Assembly: GCA_033391075.1 (NCBI GenBank)
Contig: JAWPMV010000001.1
Coordinates: 372,001-436,000, forward strand
Length of the DNA: 64,000 nucleotides
Source: Bacteroidia bacterium
GTDB taxonomy: Bacteria > Bacteroidota > Bacteroidia > J057
Direction: 5' to 3'
The position numbers and the translations under genes are program-made. A model generated the notes under the pieces. The model was given only the letters and a program-made list of their open reading frames with translations, made no database searches and was not told where the DNA came from. How positions within the stretch are numbered: position 1 is the first letter of the stretch; each line of letters begins with the position of its first letter. Below are positions 1 through 9,008 of this stretch, one piece after another.

Positions 1-1283
1 TAGCAGCCTTGCCAGCCTATCTCGCACGTCAGCAGGCCTTATTGGAGGAAGGACTCGAAAAGAAAATCACTGTGCCGAAGATAATCGTGGAGAAATGCTT
101 GAATATCATAGAAGGTTTTGCTGAAACTCCTGCCGATCAAAGTGTATTTGTGAAACCATTTGATGGTTTTGAAGCAGAAGATAATGGCTATTTGCGAGCC
201 GTTGAACTGCTTGAGGCAGAGATTATTCCTGCCTATAAGAAGTTTTATGAATACGTAAAGGGGACTTATCTGAGAAAAACCCGGGAAAGTATAGCTGCCC
301 GAGAACTCCCGGAGGGAGCTGCTTATTATGAGCAAAGGGTTCGGTTTTTTACTACCCTGGATATCAGCCCGGAAGAAGTTTTTGAGACGGGGCAGTCAGA
401 AGTGGCCAGAATCAGGGGAGAAATGGAGGAAATCATAGAAGAACTTGATTTCGAAGGGAGTTTTGCGGACTTCCTGGAGTTTTTGAGAACTGACCCCCAG
501 TTTTATCCTAAAAGCCCGGAAGAACTTTTGCATAAAGCCGCCTGGATATCCAAAAGAGCGGAGGCCTTCCTCCCTCGATATTTTGGCAATCTGCCTCGGA
601 TGCCTTTTACGGTAGAACCCGTTCCTGCTGCCATTGCCCCCAATTATACGGGAGGTAGATATTCAGAAGGAAATTATAAGACAGGTAAACCCGGAGCTTT
701 TTGGGTGAATACCTATGCCCTCCATACACGACCTTTGTATGTTTTGCCTGCACTAGCGCTGCATGAAGGAGTGCCCGGACATCATACTCAAATTATGCTT
801 TCCTCAGAAATCAAAGATGTTCCTGCCTTTAGAAGGAATACTTATTTGAGTGCTTTTGGTGAAGGCTGGGCCTTGTATGCCGAATATCTGGGGAAGGAAG
901 CCGGAATCTATCAAACCCCTTATGAGCACTTTGGTCGACTGACCTATGAAATGTGGAGGGCATGCAGATTGGTGGTAGATGTAGGCATGCATTATAAAGG
1001 ATGGACACGTCAAGAGGCCCTTGATTTTATGGCTGAAAATACGGCTCTATCCCTCCATGAAGTGGAAACGGAGATCGATCGTTATATTGGTTGGCCTGCT
1101 CAGGCAGTATCTTATAAAATGGGAGAAATCAGCATAAGAAAACTCCGAAAAGAAGCGGAGGAAGCCCTGGGAGAAAAATTTGATATCAGGGAGTTTCATG
1201 ACGAGGTGCTAAAAAATGGCTCCATTCCTATGTTGAGCCTACAAAGAATTATTCGGAAATATATTGAACAGAAGCAAAAGTAA
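1..1283 (+). CDS. DUF885 family zinc metallopeptidase-like protein (5' end outside window)
   Basis: The reading frame is open from the first complete codon of the window (position 3), so the N-terminus is missing; the roughly 424 visible residues are the C-terminal part of a family whose members usually have 550-600. The diagnostic motif HEGVPGHH is encoded near 757-790. It is the DUF885 version of a zinc-binding HExxH, and is followed by GEGWALYAEYLG (about 858-895), which supplies a further acidic ligand in the family. DUF885 proteins are usually exported or lipid-anchored peptidases of poorly known substrate; the signal peptide would lie upstream of the window. The C-terminus ends in an ordinary way with a TAA. 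The family call is firm. The peptidase activity is inferred from the motif only. Confidence 0.85.
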   Translation, partial: AALPAYLARQQALLEEGLEKKITVPKIIVEKCLNIIEGFAETPADQSVFVKPFDGFEAEDNGYLRAVELLEAEIIPAYKKFYEYVKGTYLRKTRESIAARELPEGAAYYEQRVRFFTTLDISPEEVFETGQSEVARIRGEMEEIIEELDFEGSFADFLEFLRTDPQFYPKSPEELLHKAAWISKRAEAFLPRYFGNLPRMPFTVEPVPAAIAPNYTGGRYSEGNYKTGKPGAFWVNTYALHTRPLYVLPALALHEGVPGHHTQIMLSSEIKDVPAFRRNTYLSAFGEGWALYAEYLGKEAGIYQTPYEHFGRLTYEMWRACRLVVDVGMHYKGWTRQEALDFMAENTALSLHEVETEIDRYIGWPAQAVSYKMGEISIRKLRKEAEEALGEKFDIREFHDEVLKNGSIPMLSLQRIIRKYIEQKQK

Positions 1284-1301
1284 TTGAATATGCTGTTAGT
1301 T

Positions 1302-1330
1302 ATTCCGGAAAACCGGAATGAATTTTAAAT
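1302..1330 (+). terminator. Hairpin after the DUF885 gene, probable terminator
   Basis: ATTCCGG (1302-1308), loop AAAA, CCGGAAT (1313-1319): a perfect 7-bp stem 19 bases after the stop codon, followed by an AT-rich but not purely T run (GAATTTTAAAT). It is well placed for a terminator, but the tail is weak. Confidence 0.5.
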
Positions 1331-1673
1331 CTCCTATCCAGCCCTCTATGTAAGAAATTATTTTACATCGCCTAATCCCTGAATGGCTTTTTTCCTTTGA
1401 AAGATGCGGGAAACCATCAAAAAACAGTCTTCCCAGACAAGAAAGACTTTATTGAATGATTGTTCAATTTATCCCTTTCCGAAAGCTCCTTATTTACCTA
1501 ATGGTCAAAATTACCCCATTCAGCTAATATTTTACTACGGATAATGAGAATATATCGGAGTAAGGACAACCTGTACTTTGATTGAACACTTAGTTTATAA
1601 AGATATATAATTGTATGTTCGTTTAATTTAATGAGCGGATAGTACGGTTTTATGAATAAACAACAGTCGTTTA
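1331..1673. other. Intergenic region upstream of the large T9SS gene
   Basis: About 340 AT-rich bases between the hairpin and the next start. I see no coding frame worth calling. A sequence TACTTTG near 1574 resembles the Bacteroidota -7 element (TAnnTTTG) but is one base short in the spacer, so I do not call a promoter. Confidence 0.4.
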
Positions 1674-4600
1674 ATGCATAGTATCTTTTATAATACCAAA
1701 ATTCGAAGATCACGAGTAAAGCGAATAAACCCCCAGGTTTATTTTTTGCTTGTTCTGGGTATTTGCCTTTTGAGTACTTCTTTTTCTTTTGGACAATCAG
1801 GTCCGGGAGGAGTCAATTCAGATTTATTATTGTGGGTGCGCTCGGATAGTTCTTTATATTCTGATGCAGGGAGTACCGCAGCAAATCCCTCGGACAATAT
1901 TCAGGAATGGCACGACAAAAGCTCAAATGGAAATCATTTGTATTCTTCTGGTAGTAGCAGGCCCGTCTGGGACTGGACCAATATGATCAACTACCAGCCA
2001 GTTGTAAAGATGGATGGGATCGATGACCTTCTCTATCGCTCAGATATCCTGGGAGGTAGCAATTCTGAGATCAACATTTTTGTGGTTGCTCATTGGGATG
2101 CATTAAATGATAATGCGGGATTTAAATTCACCACTTCCGAGCTGGCTGTAAAAAGATATCTCGCTCACTTTCCCTGGAACAATGGGAACTTCTACTGGGA
2201 TGTGGGGGCCAACTTTGGTACCTATCGGGTATTTAGTTCCAGTATAGATACGGCTGGACCTTTTCTGTTAGGGCTTGAAAATTCTGTAAGCAATGGGCAA
2301 CAATCTATCAGGCTGAAAGGGGCTGTGAGTAAGTCTGATTTAGATGGACATACCGTAACGACTGATACCTTATTAATAGGTGCGGATTATAGTAACAATG
2401 GAGATTTCCTTAATGCAAGGATCGCAGAAATCATTATTTATGATGCAGATCTTTCTACGGCTGATAAGGAGAAAGTAGAAACCTATCTGGCCTTGAAATA
2501 TGGAATTCATATCGCGCATGATTTTGTGGCCAGTGATGGTACCTTGATCTGGGATGCCTCTCTTATGTCGACTTATCACAATGACATTAGTGGAATTGGA
2601 AGAGACGATAATGCAGGGCTTTACCAAAAACAATCCGGGCAAAATAATAATGAAGACATATTAAGCATAGGTCTGGGTTCAATTGCAGCTACAAATGCAG
2701 CAAATAGTAGTACCATTTCAGTTGATAAGACATTTTTCATGTGGGGGAATGATAATGATGATGGAAATGGAGTTATTGAAGAGACTACAAATGATCGGCC
2801 TGCGAATGTGGGCAAAAGACTGGATAGAGAATGGAAAATCCTGGAAGTAGGAAATCTGGGTGCTATGGATCTCTCTTTTGATTTAAACGGGCTGACTATC
2901 TCAGGTACGGATGTTTCGGATTTCAAACTTCTTGTCGATACCGATGGCGATGGCGATTTCACAGATGCAGGCTTGCTTGAAATTGATCCGACTAGCTACA
3001 GTGGCGGTATTCTTTTCTTTGATAATATCGATCTGGACAATGGAGATGTAATCACCCTTAAAACGGATGTTCCTACGATAAATTTAAGTATAGAACTGAT
3101 GCAATCAACTTGTCAGGAAGCTTTGGCAGTTTACAATATCTTCCTGATCAATAATGATGGAGTTGAGGCTACAGGTCTGACTATATCGGCAACTTTGCCT
3201 ACGGGTTTTAGTTTTTATGGGGACAGTATTGCCCTGGGCGGTTCATCTACTTTCGACTCAACTAGCCTCCCTGTTTATGGAGCTACGGGATTGATAAGCT
3301 GGAGTAATTTTAGTATCCCGGATCAGGATACAGTAGTATTGAATTTCAGTTCACTGGTCAATTCTGGTACAGCGGATGGTAATTATACCCTGAATGCAAG
3401 TGGAGGAGGTTCTGCTCAGTACTCACCCAGTCTTTTGAGTGGGGTAACTGCAGTAGGAGGTGCTAATTGTGTCGTTATTCCGGAATTTACCTGTGAACCA
3501 GCTTTCTATCAGACCTACAAGAAAAAGAATGGGGCTCCCAAATTTGCCAAGTTGAAACCGGCAGATGGAACCTATGAAGAAATAGCTGTTATAGATGCGA
3601 TGGTAAATGGAATGGGCTATGATGTAAATACAGGCATTGCCTATGGCTCTTGTCAGAGTCGCTTTGTTAGCATGGATGAGGAGGGAGTCATACGGGATCT
3701 TGGATTGCCTCTTGCCAAAAACTCTTTCTGTGGAGACATGGATTTCAATGGATTCTGGTATGGGAAGGTTGGTGCGGATATGGTGAAGATCGATGTGAGT
3801 GGGCCAAGCATCGTTGCAACTTATAGTGGACAAGGTATCGCCGGATGGGATATGGCTTATAATACAGATGGAAATTTCTACGGAGTTCATAAAAGAACCT
3901 TGTACAAGTTTGACACGGGTACCAATACGAAATCTACGATAGGCTCCATCACAGGAGCGACCATTCCCAACAGTGGATACGGTGCACAATGGACCGGTAC
4001 AGATGGTTATCTATACATTTCCAATAATAGCACGGGACAGATTTATCAGATCAATGTTACGACCCGCGAAGCAAAACTGGTAATGACTTCAACTTCCGGA
4101 CTGAAATTGAATGATGGCTTTTCTTGCCCTCAGGACATCCCGGTTGTTTTTGACTATGATTATGGAGATAATATTGGTTTACCTCAAGCGAGAAGTCTTG
4201 CTTTCCGCCAGGAAATCGTAAAGGACAATGTGCCCGATTATGAAGCTTTCTGGTTAGGAGCTCAGGTAGCTGCAGATACTGTCGCTCTGGCAAACTCTGA
4301 TGCCAGCTCTGATACCTATGATGACGGCTTGACCATACCTACTGCTTATGTTGCAGGGAGTACCATAGCCGTTGATATCAACCTCAATACCAATATGTCT
4401 AATAAGACCGTTTACTATGGTCTCTGGGTAGATTGGGATGGGGACTTCAGCTTTGATGATTTTTACAATGGAAGTCAGACCATCAGTGGTGCGAGCACAG
4501 AGACCGTAAATGTCAGTGTTCCTGCTGAATTTGGAGATGGCTCAGCCAGTTGGAGGGTCCGCGTGGCAGAAGAAGCTTTGGTACTAGCTGATGGGAGTGG

Positions 4601-7445
4601 AGATTTAGGATTAGGAGAAACAGAGGATTATGTATCCGCTCTCACAGTGAGTTATCCGGTTTGTAATACTTTTAGCCGTTCTTCAGGAACAGGTTTGGAA
4701 ACGGAAACAGAAAATACCTGGGGTGCATCCTGGGTGGATTATGATGATGATGGAGATGATGACCTTTATGTAGCGGATTATGCACATTGGCAGGCAAGTC
4801 GTATGTACCAGAACAATGGTTTCGGCATCTTTTATAGTGTTGACATTGGACAGGCTACAACGCATACAGGTTCAAATGCAGGACCTGTCTGGGGAGATTA
4901 TGACAATGACGGAGATATAGACCTCTATATGGCCAATAATATTCGAGCCTATAATCATCTTTATGAAAATGTAGCAGGGACCTTTGATTTAGCCGATACA
5001 ACTGGTCAAGGATACGAAGGCTATTCGCATAGCGCATCCTTTATAGACTATGACAATGATGGCTATCTGGATATTTTTGCCACGGATTTATTTGAAACCC
5101 GTTTCAATCAGTTATTTCATAATGATCAGGATGGTACTTTCTCCACAGCTACAGGTAATCCCATCAATCGTGAAGTCAGCCCAACCCTAAATGGAGTTTG
5201 GGGAGATTATGACAATGATGGTCTGATGGATCTTTTTGTTGCCAATATGTGGGGGAATAATAATACCCTGTATCACAATGATGGTAATGGAAAATTTTCA
5301 GTCGCAAGTACTGGATTGATTTCAGCGGATGGGGGAAATTCACAGAGTGGTAGTTGGGTAGACTTTGATAATGACAGGGACCTGGATCTTTTCGTCTCCA
5401 ATGCCAGCAATCAGGAAGATTTCCTCTATGTAAACGATGGAGATGGGACCTTTACCAAAAATACCAGCTCTATCATATCGACAGAGGCAGGTCATGCTAT
5501 GGGTTCCGTCTGGGCAGATTTTGACAATGATGGAGATCAGGACCTTTATGTAGTACATGATAATGGAAATACCAATTCCTTGTTCTACAACTATGGGAGT
5601 GGAGGTTTTAACAAAGTGATTACCTCAGATCCTGCCACCGATACAGAAAACTCGGTTTCTCCTATGTTCTCGGACTTCGACAATGATGGCGACATTGACA
5701 TCTTTGTTACCAACAGAAACGGAGAAAACAATGTCTTATATGTAAATGACGCGGCTTCCTGCGGAAATGCCTGGGTATGTATAAATCTGACAGGAAATGC
5801 TTCGAATAAAAGCGCTGTAGGCGCCCGTTTGGAACTCAAGGCTAATATCGATGGAGTGGATACCTGGCAGACAAGGCTTATCACTACCCGCTCGGGAGGA
5901 ATCAGTGCTCAAAGTACGATGAAGGCCCACTTTGGACTGGGAGATGCTTCAAGTATAGATTCTTTGGTCATTTATTGGCCATCCGGAAATAAGCAGGTGA
6001 TTACCAGTCTTAACCTCAATCAATGTAATGACATCAGTGAGACGCAGCCTTCTACGGTTACTTTCCACGCCTTTATAGATGCCAATGGAAACTGTAGCTA
6101 TGATTCAGGTGAAAAGATGTTGCCTGATGTAAGTGGAGTCATTTCCGAAATCGGCTATAGAATTGCCACTCAGGATAATGGAACATTCACTGCTACGGTA
6201 GGGGTGGGTTCATATACCTTCACCGAAGATGCAGATGCGAGATACACACATACTTGTTATACAACACGTTCATTTTCTACGACCTCAGGGCAAAATACAG
6301 ATGTATATCTGCCGCATGAAGAAGTCTGTAGTGATCCGGATGTATGGGTAGAATTGGCGAGTACGGCCAAGCGTAGAGGATTGAGAAATAAATACCAGAT
6401 CGCCTATGGAAACAATGGAAGCACCAATGCTACAACTGTTGAAATAGCCGTGGATTTTGATGATTATCTCATTCCTTTATCAGCCAGTCCGGCCTGGTCC
6501 AGAACAGAAACGGGGAATGTTTATGTATGGGAATTTGCAAGTATAGATGCCTTTAGCTCGGGAATGATAAATGTTGTGGACTCGGTTTCAACTGCTGCCT
6601 TCCTCGGTTACAATACCTCGACATCTGCCTCTTTCAATGGCGTGAGTGCTGATTGTGATCTAAGTGATAATACTGATACGAATCAAGAGCTGGTTGTCGG
6701 ACCGATTGATCCCAATGATTTGATCGTGATGCCTAAAAGAGATATTCGCAGAGGCGAAGAATTGATCTATAGGATTCGCTTTCAGAATGTAGGGACTTAT
6801 CTGGCCGAAAATGTCTATCTCGTTGATACTTTATCCCAGTATCTCAATCCGGAATCTTTATCTATCCTCGGGGCCAGCCATTATTATGAAATGGAGTGGT
6901 TGGATGACAATGTGATCAAGTTCAATTTTGAATACATCATGCTACCCGATAGTGGAATCAATGAGCCGGAAAGTCATGGCTATGTAGAGTTCAAAATCCT
7001 TCCGCATAAATTCAGTCCTTCGGGCTCAGTAATTGAAAATCAGGCAGCTATTACCTTTGATCGGGAACGGCCTATCCTTACCAATATAACGTCTACTCGA
7101 TTGCTGGATGTCCTGGTAATTGAAGAAGAAGAGGAGGAGGAAGAAGAAGATGGACCCCTAAGAGTTCCTGATTTGGGATCACAACTCCAGCAAGGGCCAT
7201 TGGTCTCCGTCTATCCCAATCCGGGTGAGGGACGCTTCTTCCTGAAACTTTCGCATCTGGAAGAAAAGAACTACCAAATCCAGATCACCAATGACATAGG
7301 AATGCGGATTTACCATAAGAAGTTAAGAGCCTTTAGGGAGAGTTTGACTTTACCGTTTGATGCGGATAATTGGTCCTCGGGGATTTACAAAGTCATGCTA
7401 AGCTCAGACGATACCATAAGTAGTTTCAAGTTTGTAGTTAAATAA
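1674..7445 (+). CDS. Very large mosaic secreted protein with FG-GAP/VCBS repeats and T9SS sorting domain
   Basis: A 1923-residue exported protein. Order of parts seen: signal peptide (hydrophobic VYFLLVLGICLLSTSF, cleavage near residue 40 at FGQ-SG); a LamG/concanavalin-like region (about 45-280); a conserved GIGRDD-type segment (about 300-440); a DUF11-like repeat; a beta-propeller-like region with TCEP...KKNGAPKFAKL (about 610-830); a GEVED domain rich in Asp with YYGLWVDWDGD (about 870-1000); a chain of FG-GAP/VCBS repeats with DYDNDGDIDLY-type calcium-binding loops (about 1010-1360); an ASPIC/UnbV-like block (IYWPSGNKQ, about 1440); a late DUF11-like block (DPNDLIVMPKRDI); a run of ten Glu; and a type A T9SS C-terminal domain (VYPNPGEGRFFLKL to the end). 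It is probably surface-bound or released, perhaps an adhesin or a calcium-stabilised scaffold; no catalytic domain is evident. ATG at 1674 gives a normal signal peptide with a long, basic n-region. Its own terminator follows at 7483. Confidence 0.9.
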   Translation: MHSIFYNTKIRRSRVKRINPQVYFLLVLGICLLSTSFSFGQSGPGGVNSDLLLWVRSDSSLYSDAGSTAANPSDNIQEWHDKSSNGNHLYSSGSSRPVWDWTNMINYQPVVKMDGIDDLLYRSDILGGSNSEINIFVVAHWDALNDNAGFKFTTSELAVKRYLAHFPWNNGNFYWDVGANFGTYRVFSSSIDTAGPFLLGLENSVSNGQQSIRLKGAVSKSDLDGHTVTTDTLLIGADYSNNGDFLNARIAEIIIYDADLSTADKEKVETYLALKYGIHIAHDFVASDGTLIWDASLMSTYHNDISGIGRDDNAGLYQKQSGQNNNEDILSIGLGSIAATNAANSSTISVDKTFFMWGNDNDDGNGVIEETTNDRPANVGKRLDREWKILEVGNLGAMDLSFDLNGLTISGTDVSDFKLLVDTDGDGDFTDAGLLEIDPTSYSGGILFFDNIDLDNGDVITLKTDVPTINLSIELMQSTCQEALAVYNIFLINNDGVEATGLTISATLPTGFSFYGDSIALGGSSTFDSTSLPVYGATGLISWSNFSIPDQDTVVLNFSSLVNSGTADGNYTLNASGGGSAQYSPSLLSGVTAVGGANCVVIPEFTCEPAFYQTYKKKNGAPKFAKLKPADGTYEEIAVIDAMVNGMGYDVNTGIAYGSCQSRFVSMDEEGVIRDLGLPLAKNSFCGDMDFNGFWYGKVGADMVKIDVSGPSIVATYSGQGIAGWDMAYNTDGNFYGVHKRTLYKFDTGTNTKSTIGSITGATIPNSGYGAQWTGTDGYLYISNNSTGQIYQINVTTREAKLVMTSTSGLKLNDGFSCPQDIPVVFDYDYGDNIGLPQARSLAFRQEIVKDNVPDYEAFWLGAQVAADTVALANSDASSDTYDDGLTIPTAYVAGSTIAVDINLNTNMSNKTVYYGLWVDWDGDFSFDDFYNGSQTISGASTETVNVSVPAEFGDGSASWRVRVAEEALVLADGSGDLGLGETEDYVSALTVSYPVCNTFSRSSGTGLETETENTWGASWVDYDDDGDDDLYVADYAHWQASRMYQNNGFGIFYSVDIGQATTHTGSNAGPVWGDYDNDGDIDLYMANNIRAYNHLYENVAGTFDLADTTGQGYEGYSHSASFIDYDNDGYLDIFATDLFETRFNQLFHNDQDGTFSTATGNPINREVSPTLNGVWGDYDNDGLMDLFVANMWGNNNTLYHNDGNGKFSVASTGLISADGGNSQSGSWVDFDNDRDLDLFVSNASNQEDFLYVNDGDGTFTKNTSSIISTEAGHAMGSVWADFDNDGDQDLYVVHDNGNTNSLFYNYGSGGFNKVITSDPATDTENSVSPMFSDFDNDGDIDIFVTNRNGENNVLYVNDAASCGNAWVCINLTGNASNKSAVGARLELKANIDGVDTWQTRLITTRSGGISAQSTMKAHFGLGDASSIDSLVIYWPSGNKQVITSLNLNQCNDISETQPSTVTFHAFIDANGNCSYDSGEKMLPDVSGVISEIGYRIATQDNGTFTATVGVGSYTFTEDADARYTHTCYTTRSFSTTSGQNTDVYLPHEEVCSDPDVWVELASTAKRRGLRNKYQIAYGNNGSTNATTVEIAVDFDDYLIPLSASPAWSRTETGNVYVWEFASIDAFSSGMINVVDSVSTAAFLGYNTSTSASFNGVSADCDLSDNTDTNQELVVGPIDPNDLIVMPKRDIRRGEELIYRIRFQNVGTYLAENVYLVDTLSQYLNPESLSILGASHYYEMEWLDDNVIKFNFEYIMLPDSGINEPESHGYVEFKILPHKFSPSGSVIENQAAITFDRERPILTNITSTRLLDVLVIEEEEEEEEEDGPLRVPDLGSQLQQGPLVSVYPNPGEGRFFLKLSHLEEKNYQIQITNDIGMRIYHKKLRAFRESLTLPFDADNWSSGIYKVMLSSDDTISSFKFVVK

Positions 7446-7482
7446 GACAAAGCAAAGTCATAGGACTAAGCTTAGAGAAATC

Positions 7483-7518
7483 GGCTCAGAAGGTAATTTC
7501 TGGGCCGTTTTCTTTTTA
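7483..7518 (+). terminator. Rho-independent terminator after the large T9SS gene
   Basis: GGCTCAGAA (7483-7491), short loop, TTCTGGGCC (7498-7506): 9 bp with one G-T pair, then GTTTTCTTTTTATTT. It sits 38 bases past the stop and separates this gene from the MBL hydrolase. Confidence 0.85.
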
Positions 7519-7582
7519 TTTGAAATTTCCTGTGAATGAGTTGAGCCCTGATTTCCAATAAATCCATATATTGTTCTCTGAC

Positions 7583-8623
7583 ATGAGAAAACTACTACGC
7601 TACTCCTTTTTGGCCCTAGTCTTCCTGGGCCTATTGTCGGGAATTCTACTCTATAATAATCCCTACATCTTGCTTGATCCCTTTATTGAAAGACAGGCAG
7701 GAAGTAGTCCGTTTCGGAGCGAATTACTAGCGGAAGAAGAAGGAATCCGAATAATTACTATTGGTACAGCGGCCCCATTGCCCAGTGAACGGGCACAAAA
7801 CAGTACAGCTGTTTTTGTGAATGGGCATTTTTTTGTTTTTGATGTGGGAGTGGGAGCTGTAGCCAATATGGAAAGATTTGGATTGCCCCTGAATGAGTTG
7901 GATGGAGTCTTTATTTCTCACTGGCATTCTGATCACTTTTTGGATCTCCCTTATTTGCTAAATCGCTCCTGGCAATTTGGCCGAAAAGGGGAACTGGCCT
8001 GTTATGGACCTACGGGAATAGACAGCATTTTCAAGGGGATCGAAAGTTTTCTTCATTTGGAGAATAAATATCGCATCGCACACCATGGACCTGAAACTAT
8101 GGATCCCGCTTCGGCTTTGGGAAAGCCTCTTGAAATAGATACTGAGGGGAAGGATTCGAAAGTGATCTATGAGGAAGCGGGAATAAAAATCACCGCAATT
8201 TTGGTTGATCATGCTCCCATAGATCCTGCTTATGCTTTTAAAATTGAATATGCTGGAAAATCAGTCCTGATTAGTGGAGATACCAAAAGCAATGAAAATT
8301 TAAAGAAGCATGCGGAAGGGGTTGATATCCTTATTCATGAAGTGCTCCATATGGAAATGATACAGAAAATAGGCAAGGCAGTGGAGGAAAGTGGAAATGA
8401 GAGGAATGCGAAAATCCTGCAGGATGTTTTAGACTATCATACAAGCCCGGCTGAGGTGGCAAAGCTCGCTCAGGAAGCAGCTGTAAAAAAACTAATCTTT
8501 AGCCATATGGGGCCTGCACCAGATCTTTGGCTGATGAAAAGAGCCTACGAAAAAAGTGTGGATGGACTATTTGAAGGTCCCATTGTTTTTGCCAATGATG
8601 GAGATGAGTTTTTTATCCCTTAA
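7583..8623 (+). CDS. Membrane-anchored MBL-fold metallo-hydrolase
   Basis: A metallo-beta-lactamase fold hydrolase of the RNase Z/arylsulfatase-like branch. The metal-binding HxHxDH motif is seen as SHWHSDHFLDL (encoded around 7918-7950). Later ligands are consistent with VDHAPIDPAYAF, SGDTKSNENL and IFSHMGPAP. The N-terminus MRKLLRYSFLALVFLGLL is a hydrophobic anchor or signal segment, so the enzyme probably acts outside the cytoplasm, attached to the inner membrane. I prefer the ATG at 7583 over a TTG at 7571, because Lys-Arg then directly precede the hydrophobic stretch. The next gene starts 2 bases after the stop and is probably co-transcribed. The substrate is unknown. Related exported MBL proteins are often called ribonuclease Z by automatic annotation, but an RNA substrate is unlikely for a periplasmic protein. 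Confidence 0.85.
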   Translation: MRKLLRYSFLALVFLGLLSGILLYNNPYILLDPFIERQAGSSPFRSELLAEEEGIRIITIGTAAPLPSERAQNSTAVFVNGHFFVFDVGVGAVANMERFGLPLNELDGVFISHWHSDHFLDLPYLLNRSWQFGRKGELACYGPTGIDSIFKGIESFLHLENKYRIAHHGPETMDPASALGKPLEIDTEGKDSKVIYEEAGIKITAILVDHAPIDPAYAFKIEYAGKSVLISGDTKSNENLKKHAEGVDILIHEVLHMEMIQKIGKAVEESGNERNAKILQDVLDYHTSPAEVAKLAQEAAVKKLIFSHMGPAPDLWLMKRAYEKSVDGLFEGPIVFANDGDEFFIP

Positions 8624-8625
8624 CA

Positions 8626-9003
8626 TTGAAAACTACTTATAACTATACTATGACTATTCTAATTTTAGCAACCGCAATTATGGAGCTTCTGGCTGGGCTT
8701 GCGCTCTTTTTTGCTCCGGATAAAGTTCCGGATTTTAAAGAGGCTCCATCTTCTACAATTACCTGGGGAAAAATGTATGGAGCAGCTGCCTTTACTGCCG
8801 GCGTTTTCGCAATCCTGACCTACCTAAGTATGGACCCGGCAGTGATAAAAATATTCCTTCAGACCTTTATGGTCTTTCATGTATGGGTAGGTTTAGCTGC
8901 CTTATTAGGATATAAGAAAGGTGATTTTGCAAATCCCGGTATTGCTATCCTTCATGCAGTATTCGCAGTTATTACCATTTATTTCTATACAACTACCCTC
9001 TAG
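8626..9003 (+). CDS. Small four-helix integral membrane protein
   Basis: About 125 residues, almost entirely hydrophobic, with four predicted membrane segments: TILILATAIMELLAGLALFF, TWGKMYGAAAFTAGVFAIL, the FLQTFMVFHVWVGLAALL stretch, and the C-terminal AILHAVFAVITIYFY. It starts 2 bases after the MBL hydrolase stop, so the two form an operon. The start is uncertain: TTG at 8626 gives a plausible MKTTYNYT leader, while ATG at 8650 would remove eight residues without touching the first helix. I do not recognise a characterised family, although size and topology resemble DUF4345-like proteins. The function is unknown. Confidence 0.7.
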   Translation: MKTTYNYTMTILILATAIMELLAGLALFFAPDKVPDFKEAPSSTITWGKMYGAAAFTAGVFAILTYLSMDPAVIKIFLQTFMVFHVWVGLAALLGYKKGDFANPGIAILHAVFAVITIYFYTTTL

Positions 9004-9008
9004 AGCCT

